Notes: generated from the letters alone by a model not told the origin. A DNA stretch of 64,000 bases from Pararhizobium sp. IMCC3301 (GCF_030758315.1 NZ_CP132336.1:3811001-3875000); one strand, 5' to 3'; positions 1 through 8,968 are shown, numbered from the stretch's first letter. Numbers and translations: made by a program.

Positions 1-1719
1 AACGGTGCGAAGGGAAGGCGGCTGATTGCCCCTCCCATTATGGTGGGCACGATCGACCACTTGATGGGTGTCGCATCGCCGGTAAATTCCAGATTCCTGA
101 TTCAATCCATCAGGACTTTGACGTCTGACCTCATTCTTGACGAGATCGACCAATTCGATGGCGAGGATATCGCGGCCATCGGGCGTTTGGTCTTTCAGGC
201 CGGTGCCGCCGGGCGCAGGGTTATCATCATGTCAGCAACCTTGACGGATGATATCGCCCATTCACTACACGCGTCGTATAGCCTCGGCTGGTCAGATTTT
301 GCGCGCTCGGAGGGCATTTCGGAACATGTAAACCTTCTCTGCACCGGAGATGCGCTGGGCTCGTGTTTCACAAATGAAAATGGTGCCAGCCTGCAGGATG
401 TGGTGGCTCAAAGCCAGCGCGTTATCATAGAAAACCTTGAGTCCTGCCATCCGTTGCGCCGCGGTGAGATCCTTCCGGCCTGTGATGCCTGGGAAGATCT
501 TGTTATGCAAGTCGATGTGGGCTGCTCCCGAATGCATGACGCCCATGCTGTCGAAATCGAAGACTTCCGCGTCTCTGTCGGCCTGGTCAGACTCACTCGG
601 ATTTCGCACACCTCCGCCATGGCCGCACAGTTGGCTTCCGGCAGTGTCCGGGGTCGGCTTCGTGTCATCCTATGTCTTCACTCGAACTTCCCGCTTCTTC
701 ACAGATCCTGGATCGAGACGCGTCTAAAGCGGGCACTGACCCGCAAAGGCACAGATCCCGAGGGTGGCGTGAGGGATCTATGCAGATCTGAAGGCCTTTT
801 CGCGCGCGCCTCCGCGATTTCAGCCAATGACATCGAAATTATCGTGGTTACATCACCAGTCATTGAGACCGGAAACGACTTCGACTTTGACTATGCGATC
901 CTCGACCCGATCTCTATGCGGTCCATCGTGCAGTCAGCTGGACGCGTATGCCGTCACCGGGCGCAGTCGGGCATGCTCCCCAATGTTCTCATTTTGGGGC
1001 GTAGTCCTGTTGCGATGCAGGGCGGCAAGCTTGCAAGGCCGGGCGTCGAGACGAAGCCTGCGGGCGATACCGGGGTGGGATGGAGATCGCTTGAACAGTT
1101 CGAGGGGCGTCACCTAACGGATCTCGCAGGGACGGAACGTTTTGCGGCAATTGACGCGCGTCCGATCATCTCGGAAGAACACGATATCCCACTGCGGACC
1201 GAGGAGAGGGCGCTGCGTGGTGCCATGATTGACGTCCGCGAAGGAGCCGCTCTCGGAAAATATATCAGGAAGCTCAATAGTCGTCTAAATTTAAGAATGA
1301 CGGTCACTCGAAAATTCCGTCGCTCCAATCTATCCGAGGTTGTCTACTTTCTGGACGGCGAAAATCTTTCAGATGCGGAGTGGTATATCGATCTAGCACC
1401 GGGCAGGCGTGAAAGATCAATCGCGGTCGCGAGCCAGAGAGGACTCGAGGTCTCAAATGTCGTTGGGTCTCGTCTCTTCATCGACCTGACGTGTTCCGCC
1501 TGGCTCGACTACAATCAAGGCCGCTCAGACATGACATCTGCCGATCTGCGCTCTTTGATGACTACGCGGGTCACTGATTATGGCAATGATGTTGACCTGC
1601 CGATGGTCTATACTGAGTTTACGGGGTTCACTCGGGGCAAGTCAGATGATCTTTTTTCCCCTTTTGGACAATCCGTTGTTAATAAAGACTTATTAACGCT
1701 CTTTGAAAATTTAGCCTAA
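1..1719 (+). CDS. cas3: Type I-F Cas3 helicase-nuclease, C-terminal part (5' end outside the window)
   Basis: The reading frame is open from base 1, so the first ATG (40) is internal and the gene is cut by the window edge. Cas3 is the ATP-dependent helicase-nuclease recruited by Cascade to degrade target DNA. Visible helicase motifs are VGTIDHL, a DEID Walker B box (139-150), the SAT motif in IIMSATL, and motif VI QSAGRVCRHR (from 931). The stretch DFDYAILDPISMRSIVQ resembles I-F Cas3 proteins rather than I-E ones. The HD nuclease and any fused Cas2 domain would lie upstream and cannot be seen. The stop is only 56 bp before the first repeat, whereas in canonical I-F loci the csy genes and cas6f usually lie between cas3 and the array. 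No frameshift is seen in the visible part. Family assignment is firm; the exact subtype variant is inferred from motifs plus repeat. Confidence 0.88.
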   Translation, partial: NGAKGRRLIAPPIMVGTIDHLMGVASPVNSRFLIQSIRTLTSDLILDEIDQFDGEDIAAIGRLVFQAGAAGRRVIIMSATLTDDIAHSLHASYSLGWSDFARSEGISEHVNLLCTGDALGSCFTNENGASLQDVVAQSQRVIIENLESCHPLRRGEILPACDAWEDLVMQVDVGCSRMHDAHAVEIEDFRVSVGLVRLTRISHTSAMAAQLASGSVRGRLRVILCLHSNFPLLHRSWIETRLKRALTRKGTDPEGGVRDLCRSEGLFARASAISANDIEIIVVTSPVIETGNDFDFDYAILDPISMRSIVQSAGRVCRHRAQSGMLPNVLILGRSPVAMQGGKLARPGVETKPAGDTGVGWRSLEQFEGRHLTDLAGTERFAAIDARPIISEEHDIPLRTEERALRGAMIDVREGAALGKYIRKLNSRLNLRMTVTRKFRRSNLSEVVYFLDGENLSDAEWYIDLAPGRRERSIAVASQRGLEVSNVVGSRLFIDLTCSAWLDYNQGRSDMTSADLRSLMTTRVTDYGNDVDLPMVYTEFTGFTRGKSDDLFSPFGQSVVNKDLLTLFENLA

Positions 1720-1775
1720 ATGAAGTTTGGCACCTAAATTGCTGATATTTCTTTTCTTTTAGTGGAAAAGGACCA
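1720..1775 (+). promoter_or_regulatory. CRISPR leader (short, AT-rich)
   Basis: Only 56 bp separate the cas3 stop from the first repeat. The stretch is AT-rich with a T-run (TTTCTTTTCTTTTAG). Its role as the leader side is supported by the array: degenerate repeats sit at the far end, and the repeat reads in the I-F orientation on the plus strand. A promoter may lie inside the end of cas3, or pre-crRNA may come from cas read-through. No clear IHF site was identified. Confidence 0.6.
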
Positions 1776-4700
1776 GCTCCCTGCCGGATAGGCAGCTGAG
1801 AGGTCATACGCGCAGTTGACAAAATCAAGACCCTCGCTCCCTGCCGGATAGGCAGCTGAGAGGTTATCTTCATACTCTTTCGCCCATTCCCACAAGCTCC
1901 CTGCCGGATAGGCAGCTGAGAGAACCACCACTCTGCATTGTTTACGTGCCTATCAGCTCCCTGCCGGATAGGCAGCTGAGAGAATACGACGAAGAGATGT
2001 GCCTCAGCGCCCGCGGCTCCCTGCCGGATAGGCAGCTGAGAGACCCGCAAGCCAGTCGGCTAGCGCTTGTTTTCGGCTCCCTGCCGGATAGGCAGCTGAG
2101 AGACGGACGTATGCACCGCCGTTGCTGGTCGACCCGCTCCCTGCCGGATAGGCAGCTGAGAGATATGGCCTTCCGCCACGAGCATAAACCTAAACGCTCC
2201 CTGCCGGATAGGCAGCTGAGAGACGAGGAAAAGCCCCAGGGGACGGACATCGCCCGCTCCCTGCCGGATAGGCAGCTGAGAGATCATAACCCGCTGACAC
2301 CAGCTAGAAGGACTTGCTCCCTGCCGGATAGGCAGCTGAGAGACAATCACAAAAAGCTTCGTTCATTGCAGGCTCGCTCCCTGCCGGATAGGCAGCTGAG
2401 AGAAAGGGCGGCAAGCAGAAGGTGCAGGACGCAGCGCTCCCTGCCGGATAGGCAGCTGAGAGACGGATATAGCGCCGCCGTTCCCGCGCTTGCTCGCTCC
2501 CTGCCGGATAGGCAGCTGAGAGACGGATATAGCGCCGCCGTTCCCGCGCTTGCTCGCTCCCTGCCGGATAGGCAGCTGAGAGACCAGGCTGTGGCTCAAA
2601 ACACGATCTCAACATGCTCCCTGCCGGATAGGCAGCTGAGAGAAACACGATCGATCCCTCAACGGGTGCGCCGTCGCTCCCTGCCGGATAGGCAGCTGAG
2701 AGAGACATGTTCACAGATTTGAACAAGGATTTGTCGCTCCCTGCCGGATAGGCAGCTGAGAGAAATTAGAGAAAGTTTCGTTCATGGCCGGCTCAGCTCC
2801 CTGCCGGATAGGCAGCTGAGAGATTGAGATCGGCGTCCACGAACACGTACCCGTCGCTCCCTGCCGGATAGGCAGCTGAGAGATGACAGGGCGGATGCAA
2901 TGGTCTGGGCTATTAGCTCCCTGCCGGATAGGCAGCTGAGAGATCAGGGATGTAGAATTCTTTACCCAGAATCGAGCTCCCTGCCGGATAGGCAGCTGAG
3001 AGAGGGTCTGGACGGTTCCAGCGTTCCGGGTCTTTGCTCCCTGCCGGATAGGCAGCTGAGAGAACGTTGAGAACAGCACGGACACCGCCGTTCATGCTCC
3101 CTGCCGGATAGGCAGCTGAGAGATGGAAGGATCGGGTTACGCCAGCAGGGCGTTCGCTCCCTGCCGGATAGGCAGCTGAGAGAGGTTGGCGGGCGCGGTT
3201 CCCGACACACAAATAGCTCCCTGCCGGATAGGCAGCTGAGAGACGTACGGATGGCAGGTCAAACGCCCGGTTGGCGCTCCCTGCCGGATAGGCAGCTGAG
3301 AGATCACAGAATTAAACGCAGAGCGGGCCAGATCCGCTCCCTGCCGGATAGGCAGCTGAGAGAAGTAATCCGCGCCGCGCCAGCGATCCGAATGCGCTCC
3401 CTGCCGGATAGGCAGCTGAGAGAACAATAATCAGAACGATCAGATTGCGGATGTCGCTCCCTGCCGGATAGGCAGCTGAGAGACACGTCATAGAGTCGGA
3501 CAAGCGCCCAATATAGCTCCCTGCCGGATAGGCAGCTGAGAGACGGTGTATAAGCCCAATACTGGCGGCGAAAATGCTCCCTGCCGGATAGGCAGCTGAG
3601 AGATAGAGTTGCCGCGAAAATGGGACGGTTTGATAGCTCCCTGCCGGATAGGCAGCTGAGAGAACAAAGCGCATGTGTGAGTATGATTCCTCATCGCTCC
3701 CTGCCGGATAGGCAGCTGAGAGAAATGTCAGAAACTCGCCATTACTTACGAAAAAGCTCCCTGCCGGATAGGCAGCTGAGAGAAAACGATGCCAGCCCGG
3801 CAAGGTTACCAGCCAGCTCCCTGCCGGATAGGCAGCTGAGAGAATTAGAGAAAGAACCCCGCTCCAAACGATGCCGCTCCCTGCCGGATAGGCAGCTGAG
3901 AGACTATGTTGAAAACAAGATCGCAGAGGCCTTGTGCTCCCTGCCGGATAGGCAGCTGAGAGAAGCAGAAACCATCGGTGCTGTGTTCAACTATGGCTCC
4001 CTGCCGGATAGGCAGCTGAGAGATCCAAAAAGCACTGCGAGCGAACAATGAGATTGCTCCCTGCCGGATAGGCAGCTGAGAGATTCTCCGCTGCAGAGAT
4101 GTCGGCGCTGAAGGAGCTCCCTGCCGGATAGGCAGCTGAGAGAGGATCGAGTGGCAGCAGATTATTGAGCTTGCCGCTCCCTGCCGGATAGGCAGCTGAG
4201 AGAATTTGGCATGAAAAACAGACCCCTCCGCATCAGCTCCCTGCCGGATAGGCAGCTGAGAGACATTGATTCCGCGATTGCGGGAAGCGCGACAAGCTCC
4301 CTGCCGGATAGGCAGCTGAGAGAGGAAGTATGGATGGCTGGCGCGAATGACAAAGGCTCCCTGCCGGATAGGCAGCTGAGAGACTACGCTGAAAACAAGA
4401 TTGCAGCGGCCTTGTGCTCCCTGCCGGATAGGCAGCTGAGAGAAACTGCCCCAGCAAAACGAACGCGGGTTTTCCGCTCCCTGCCGGATAGGCAGCTGAG
4501 AGACTCTGTTTAGGCGTTCATGGCGACCCATGCCAGCTCCCTGCCGGATAGGCAGCTGAGAGAATGAGGTGCCGCAAGGTAATCCAGTCACTCACGCTCC
4601 CTGCCGGATAGGCAGCTGAGAGATCCATTCATGCCCTGCGCATAGTGACGCTTACGCTCCCTGCCGGATAGGCAGCTGAGAGATCAAGGATCGCGAAGAT

Positions 4701-5403
4701 TTTTTGTCAGTCGCAGCTCCCTGCCGGATAGGCAGCTGAGAGACTGTTCATGGTGGTGAGTGGTTAAAATTAAAAGCTCCCTGCCGGATAGGCAGCTGAG
4801 AGAAGAACCGCTGGCCATGAACAGGCTTCCGGATAGCTCCCTGCCGGATAGGCAGCTGAGAGACATTGGATGTTCGTCATACTCTGGCTTGGATATATCG
4901 CTGCCGGATAGGCAGCTGAGAGATCATTGAGCGCGGACAGGTCCTTGTTCAAATCGCTCCCTGCCGGATAGGCAGCTGAGAGATGGAGAACAAGGGTTAC
5001 GCCGTCGCAGCGGCAGCTCCCTGCCGGATAGGCAGCTGAGAGATGGCCAGTTGGACCACAGCAGCGGCATCGGACGCTCCCTGCCGGATAGGCAGCTGAG
5101 AGAGTCTTTTGACCAGCCCTGTAACACCCGGTCTGGCTCCCTGCCGGATAGGCAGCTGAGAGAAACACGGCACCGGTTGCGGCGACTGATGAGGTGCTCC
5201 CTGCCGGATAGGCAGCTGAGAGACTCCAGCAAGCCAGGCGGCAAGAGCTTGTTTCGCTCCCTGCCGGATAGGCAGCTGAGAGAAAACTCATGTGGACATC
5301 GACAGAAGCTGCATCGCTCCCTGCCGGATAGGCAGCTGAGAGACTAGCGAAGATGTTTTCGAGAAGAAAACTAATGCTCCCTGCCGGCTAGGCAGCTGAG
5401 AGA
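1776..5403 (+). CRISPR. Type I-F CRISPR array, 61 repeats and 60 spacers
   Basis: Sixty-one 28-bp repeats start at 1776 and recur every 60 bp to the last at 5376, so all 60 spacers are 32 bp. The repeat starts GCTCCCTGCC and ends CTGAGAGA, with a CTGCC/GGCAG hairpin around GGATA. It aligns with the classical I-F repeat in the plus orientation, so pre-crRNA should be read rightward. Exceptions: repeats 1 and 2 end in G instead of A; repeat 53 (4896) has TATCG in place of GCTCC; the last repeat (5376) has CTGCCGGCTA. Spacers 12 and 13 (2464, 2524) are identical. Spacer pairs 24/25 and 34/35 overlap end to start. Pairs 5/58, 10/17, 16/53 and 36/44 are related sequences. The period is exactly 20 codons, so the array yields long false reading frames. 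Confidence 0.98.
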
Positions 5404-6242
5404 AGAACGCGCTCGATCACCCGGCCATCAGATTGGAAAGCTTCTTGCATCAGGGGCGGCAACCAGAGAAGAACGATGCGGTGGACGCAGAAGCAATCTG
5501 TGAAGTGATCACCCGGCCCAGCATGCGTTTCGTGCCGGTGAAGGCCGTCGGGCAGCAGAGCGTTCTTATCCTGCACCGGGTCCGCGATCTCTCGATGCGC
5601 CAGCGCACGATGCTCCTCAACACCATCCGGGGACACCTGGCCGAGTTCGGGATCATCGCGACGCAGGGCCTGCGTCAGGTAATGGGTTTGATCGCGCGAC
5701 TGCGGGACAAAGATGATGCCAGCTTGCCGGAGATTGCGCGGTCGGCCCTTCTCGCGTTGGGAGCTCATCTTGAGGCCTTGACTGGTGATATCCGCGCCTT
5801 GGAGCGTCGGCTCATGGTTTGGCACCGGGCGGATGCGATGAGCCGGCGGCTCGAAACGATCCCGGATATGGGTCTCATCACCGCCACCTCTCTGGCTGCC
5901 AGTGTACCCGATCCGTGAGTGTTCAAGTCCGGCCGTCAGTTTGCAGCCCTCCTCGGGTTGGTGCCGCGGCAGAACTCATCTGGCGGCAAGGACCGCCTCG
6001 GGCGAATTTCGAAAATGGGGGATAGGTATCTTCGAAAACTTCTTGTGGTCGGCGCTACCTCGGTGATCCGAGGAGCCGGGAGCAATCCCACAAAAACCGG
6101 AGATTGGGTGCGATCGCTTATGGAACGCAAACCCGCGAGGGTCGTCACGGTGGCGATGGCCAACAAGACAGCGCGCATCGCCTGGGCTGTCTTATCGAGC
6201 AGAGAAGCCTATCGGCCTGGCCAGTCAGTCACAGCAGCCTAA
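5404..6242 (+). pseudogene. IS110-family transposase remnant (5'-truncated, nonsense mutation)
   Basis: A single frame (starting inside the last repeat) encodes the later part of an IS110-type transposase. It includes EKNDAVDAEAICEVITRP, which follows the catalytic N-terminal domain, and the C-terminal Transposase_20 region (ETIPDMGLITATSLAASVP, then GLVPRQNSSGGK). An in-frame TGA at 5916-5918 splits it between SVPDP and VFKSGRQFAALLG; relatives have a sense codon there. The N-terminal part with the first DEDD acidic residues is absent and is replaced by the CRISPR repeat. The piece is therefore inactive. It probably marks an old insertion or deletion that fixed the trailer end of the array. 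The family call is confident; the parental IS is not identified. Confidence 0.85.
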
Positions 6243-6823
6243 ACGGCAGGAAAAAACAGACGAAGCGAAGGAGATCGCCAGAGAAATTGCAACAAACCGC
6301 CAGGAGATGGAAAAGGGATCACCCCAACCGCTTCTTAAACCTGATATGTGGATTGGCACGGCAATACCGATGCCTTGGGAGCAATGAGGAAGAAGCGCGC
6401 GGAAATCCATCGGGGCTCGCGGCGACGATGTATCGGGCCGCTCAAAGAGGCCGGATATACATTAGCATTCGTGATCGCCGAACCGGAACCAAACAGACCG
6501 TTGCAATCAGGCAGGTTCCATATACATCCACACAGGACTGCACTCTCTGGGGAGTTGGGTGAATGGCTGCAAGCTAAAGGCATGAAGAGCACCAGATGGA
6601 GGTAGCCTGAGCATGCCGATCCGGACGTACCTCGCGAACTGGAAGCCCACCAAGAGCGGCAAAGCAATGCCCGGCCAGATTTCCAGTAAGTCTATGCTCC
6701 TGCGAGGCACTGGCAGCGACACAGGTGGCCAGGAGCCGCAGTCTGCACCATCCAAGCTTAGCTCCGCAGCAACCGTGAGAATGGCTTCAGGGCACATCTT
6801 AGTCTCGTCTCTGTTGCCGTGGA
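6243..6823. other. Intergenic stretch without a recognised gene
   Basis: This 580-bp interval lies between the IS110 fossil and the DUF5681 genes. Only short unconvincing frames occur in it (for example plus-strand 6348-6605), with no recognisable domain. Part of it may be the non-coding right end of the IS110 element, but no terminal repeat could be defined. Confidence 0.4.
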
Positions 6824-7231
6824 TCACATACGCCAAATCTTTCGTAAGCTATCTGCGGGACCACCCAGCTTTTCGAAAATAGCGATGGCTCTTTCCTTTT
6901 TCTCGCGTTCACGGTCTTCGCGATCATCCAAAACCGGCTGGACCTCAAGCATGATATTGATCGCCTTGATCAGCGACGGCACGTGACCTTTCAGTCCCTT
7001 CCGGCACAGGGCGAGATACGCCGCCTCAAGCCCGTCCAGGGAGACGGTCTGTCCCGCTGGCGTCCGGGCAATCACAGGCTCGGAAAGGATATCTGCCGCC
7101 TCCTGCACGATGTCGGACCTTGCCTTCGGCCTGCCTTTCGGGTTGCCGGACTGGCCCTTATTCCAGCGGGTGTGCTTTGGCGGGCAGCCGTAGCCGACCT
7201 TATAGTTTCTACTCACTGGATTCTCCTGCAT
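6824..7231 (-). CDS. DUF5681 domain protein (second of a pair)
   Basis: The 135-residue protein carries the N-terminal DUF5681 signature, seen here as RWNKGQSGNPKGRPKARSD, followed by a helical, charged C-terminal half (DDREDREREKKERA). DUF5681 genes are commonly found beside phage or GTA packaging genes and DNA methyltransferases; the molecular role is not established. The gene overlaps the upstream DUF5681 gene by 23 bp, so the two are probably co-transcribed with the methyltransferase. It shares the NKG-SGNPKGRPK core with its neighbour but the rest differs, so this is an old duplication or two family members rather than a recent copy. Confidence 0.75.
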   Translation of the reverse strand: MQENPVSRNYKVGYGCPPKHTRWNKGQSGNPKGRPKARSDIVQEAADILSEPVIARTPAGQTVSLDGLEAAYLALCRKGLKGHVPSLIKAINIMLEVQPVLDDREDREREKKERAIAIFEKLGGPADSLRKIWRM

Positions 7232-7592
7232 CTGCAGTCAATCGGGCTACTCTTTCCTCATGGCGCCGCAAAATTTTCTTTACGTCAAGCCGCCGGTGCA
7301 GCTCTTCCCGTCCGGCATCGGCTTCGTCCAGAATGCGACGCTGAAGGTCGAGGGCGCGGCGATCGCCGGCCAGCGCATGATTCCGGAGTTTCCGGACAAG
7401 CGCCTCCTGGATTGGCATCGGTTCGCTATCTTCGCCGGCCCTGATTTTTCGCTTCAGAACCTTCTGAAGTGTGTTGAAGGCATCCGGCCTCTTTTTGGGC
7501 CGGCCCTTCGGGTTGCCGGACTTTCCTTTATTGAAGCGGCTGTTGACAGGCGGATTCATGTAGCCCATCGGCGGTGTCTCATGATCGCTCAT
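7209..7592 (-). CDS. DUF5681 domain protein (first of a pair)
   Basis: This 127-residue basic protein contains RFNKGKSGNPKGRPKKRPD near residues 18-37, the DUF5681 hallmark, then a helical region (LVRKLRNHALAGDRRALDL). Its ATG overlaps the methyltransferase stop as ATGA (7589-7592), so translation is probably coupled. Family context suggests a role linked to phage-type DNA packaging or DNA modification; that is inference from neighbourhood, not from residues. Genes of this family usually precede a terminase large subunit, which is absent here. Confidence 0.78.
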   Translation of the reverse strand: MSDHETPPMGYMNPPVNSRFNKGKSGNPKGRPKKRPDAFNTLQKVLKRKIRAGEDSEPMPIQEALVRKLRNHALAGDRRALDLQRRILDEADAGREELHRRLDVKKILRRHEERVARLTADAGESSE

Positions 7593-8968
7593 TCCGCAGC
7601 CTCCGTCATCTCGGCCACAGGTTCGTCAGACCGACGCTCAGCTACTGTATTGAAGATCTCACCCGAAACCGCCAGCACCGGCTCCTGACCGGACAGCGCA
7701 GCATAGCGACGGCAGATGACATCGCAGTAGATCGGGTCAAGTTCGACAAGCCGGGCCACACGACCGGAGCGTTCGGCCGCGATCAGCGTCGTGCCGGAAC
7801 CGCCGAAGCCATCCAGCACGATCTCACCCCGCCGCGACACATCCCGGATCGCATCGGCCACCAGCGCCACTGGCTTCACCGTAGGGTGCAGAGCCAGATC
7901 CTTCTGGTTTTTGCCGAAGCTGTTGACGCCCGGGTAGTCCCAGACATTTGTCCGGTAGCGGCCCGTTTCGCCAAGACCAAAGGTATTGGTGTGCGGTGCG
8001 GTCCCGACCTTCCAGACGTAGATCAACTCATGGCGTGAACGATAGAATGTGCCCATGCCACCGTTGGTCTTGGCCCAGACCACAAAGTTCTTGAGTTCGC
8101 TATAGACCTTCAAACCCGCAGTTTGGAGTTCGGCCATATGGCGCCAGTCCATGCAGACGAAATGGATCGCACCGTCAACACTGACGTCAGCCATGGCGCT
8201 GAGCGAGGTTTCAAGGAAGTCAGTAAAAGTGCCAGTATCCATTTCGCCTGAGGCCATGGCAAACTCCCGGTGCCTTACAGCGCCTGAGCCACAGACGTGG
8301 CCGTCGATCTTCACATTGTAAGGCGGGTCGGTAAAAACCACGCGCGCGCAGTCTTCACCCATCAGTGAGGCGTAGGTCTCTTTCGACCGCGCGTCGCCGC
8401 AGATCAGCCGGTGGCTGCCGAGGAGCCAGACGTCTCCCGGCTGGGTGACCGCAGGTCCCGGTTCTGGAACTGGCGTGTCATCTGCTGGATCCGCAACGCC
8501 ATCTTCGACGCTGACGTCGAGCAACAGATCGAGTTCTGTGGTTTCGAAACCGGAAATTTCCAGCTCAAAGGCGATATCCATTTCTACAAGGGCCTGGAAT
8601 TCGATTTTCAGGATGTCGCGATCCCAACCTGCCAGCTCGGCCAAACGATTGTCAGCAATGACGTAGGCGCGCCTCTCGGCCGCTGAAAGATGACCGAGCT
8701 TGACTGTCGGCACTTCAGCGAACCCAAGCCGCTTTGCGGCCGCCACGCGGCCGTGACCCGCGACGATCCCACCGTCCTTGTCGATCAGCACCGGGTTGGC
8801 GAAGCCGAACTGGCGGATCGACGTAGCAATCTGGTCGATCTGTTTGTCGCTGTGGGTGCGGGCATTGCCAGCATACGGGATGAGATCGTCAATCTTACGA
8901 TAAACGATTTTGAGCCGGATCTTGTCCGGCAGAACATGGGGCAACGCCCCGGTCTTGTTATCAGCCAT
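7589..8968 (-). CDS. DNA methyltransferase with N-terminal ParB-like domain (beta-class N6-A/N4-C)
   Basis: From the ATG at 8968 the product is 459 residues. The N-terminal third is a ParB/sulfiredoxin-like domain (IDDLIPYAGNARTHSDKQID, then GGIVAGHGRVAAAKRLG). The catalytic DPPYNV motif follows at residue 214, and the AdoMet-binding FGGSGTT motif lies near the C terminus. That order (motif IV before motif I) is the beta class that includes CcrM-like adenine methyltransferases. An upstream in-frame ATG at 9127 would add a low-complexity leader that does not look like protein. No restriction endonuclease is adjacent, so it is probably an orphan methylase on a phage or integrative element. The stop overlaps the DUF5681 start. 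Confidence 0.9.
   Translation of the reverse strand: MADNKTGALPHVLPDKIRLKIVYRKIDDLIPYAGNARTHSDKQIDQIATSIRQFGFANPVLIDKDGGIVAGHGRVAAAKRLGFAEVPTVKLGHLSAAERRAYVIADNRLAELAGWDRDILKIEFQALVEMDIAFELEISGFETTELDLLLDVSVEDGVADPADDTPVPEPGPAVTQPGDVWLLGSHRLICGDARSKETYASLMGEDCARVVFTDPPYNVKIDGHVCGSGAVRHREFAMASGEMDTGTFTDFLETSLSAMADVSVDGAIHFVCMDWRHMAELQTAGLKVYSELKNFVVWAKTNGGMGTFYRSRHELIYVWKVGTAPHTNTFGLGETGRYRTNVWDYPGVNSFGKNQKDLALHPTVKPVALVADAIRDVSRRGEIVLDGFGGSGTTLIAAERSGRVARLVELDPIYCDVICRRYAALSGQEPVLAVSGEIFNTVAERRSDEPVAEMTEAAE

Noticed and set aside
2584-2675. Neighbouring spacers 14 and 15 share AACACGATC
   Set aside because: The nine-base match is not at the end-start positions expected for overlapping protospacers and diverges on both sides.
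3124-5015. Spacers 23 and 54 share GGGTTACGCC in the same register
   Set aside because: Only about 18 of 32 positions match; weaker than the four accepted pairs and possible by chance or by a common codon pattern.
1734-5347. Many long open frames on both strands with repeated SLPDRQLR, LSAAYPAGS or SQLPIRQGA units, like a tandem-repeat protein
   Set aside because: They arise because the CRISPR period (60 bp) equals 20 codons and the repeat lacks stops in several frames. The unit between repeats is unrelated each time and spacer-like.
5916-5918. In-frame TGA in the IS110 transposase as possible recoding (selenocysteine)
   Set aside because: The gene also lacks its N-terminal catalytic half, and no recoding element is evident; a nonsense mutation in a fossil is simpler.
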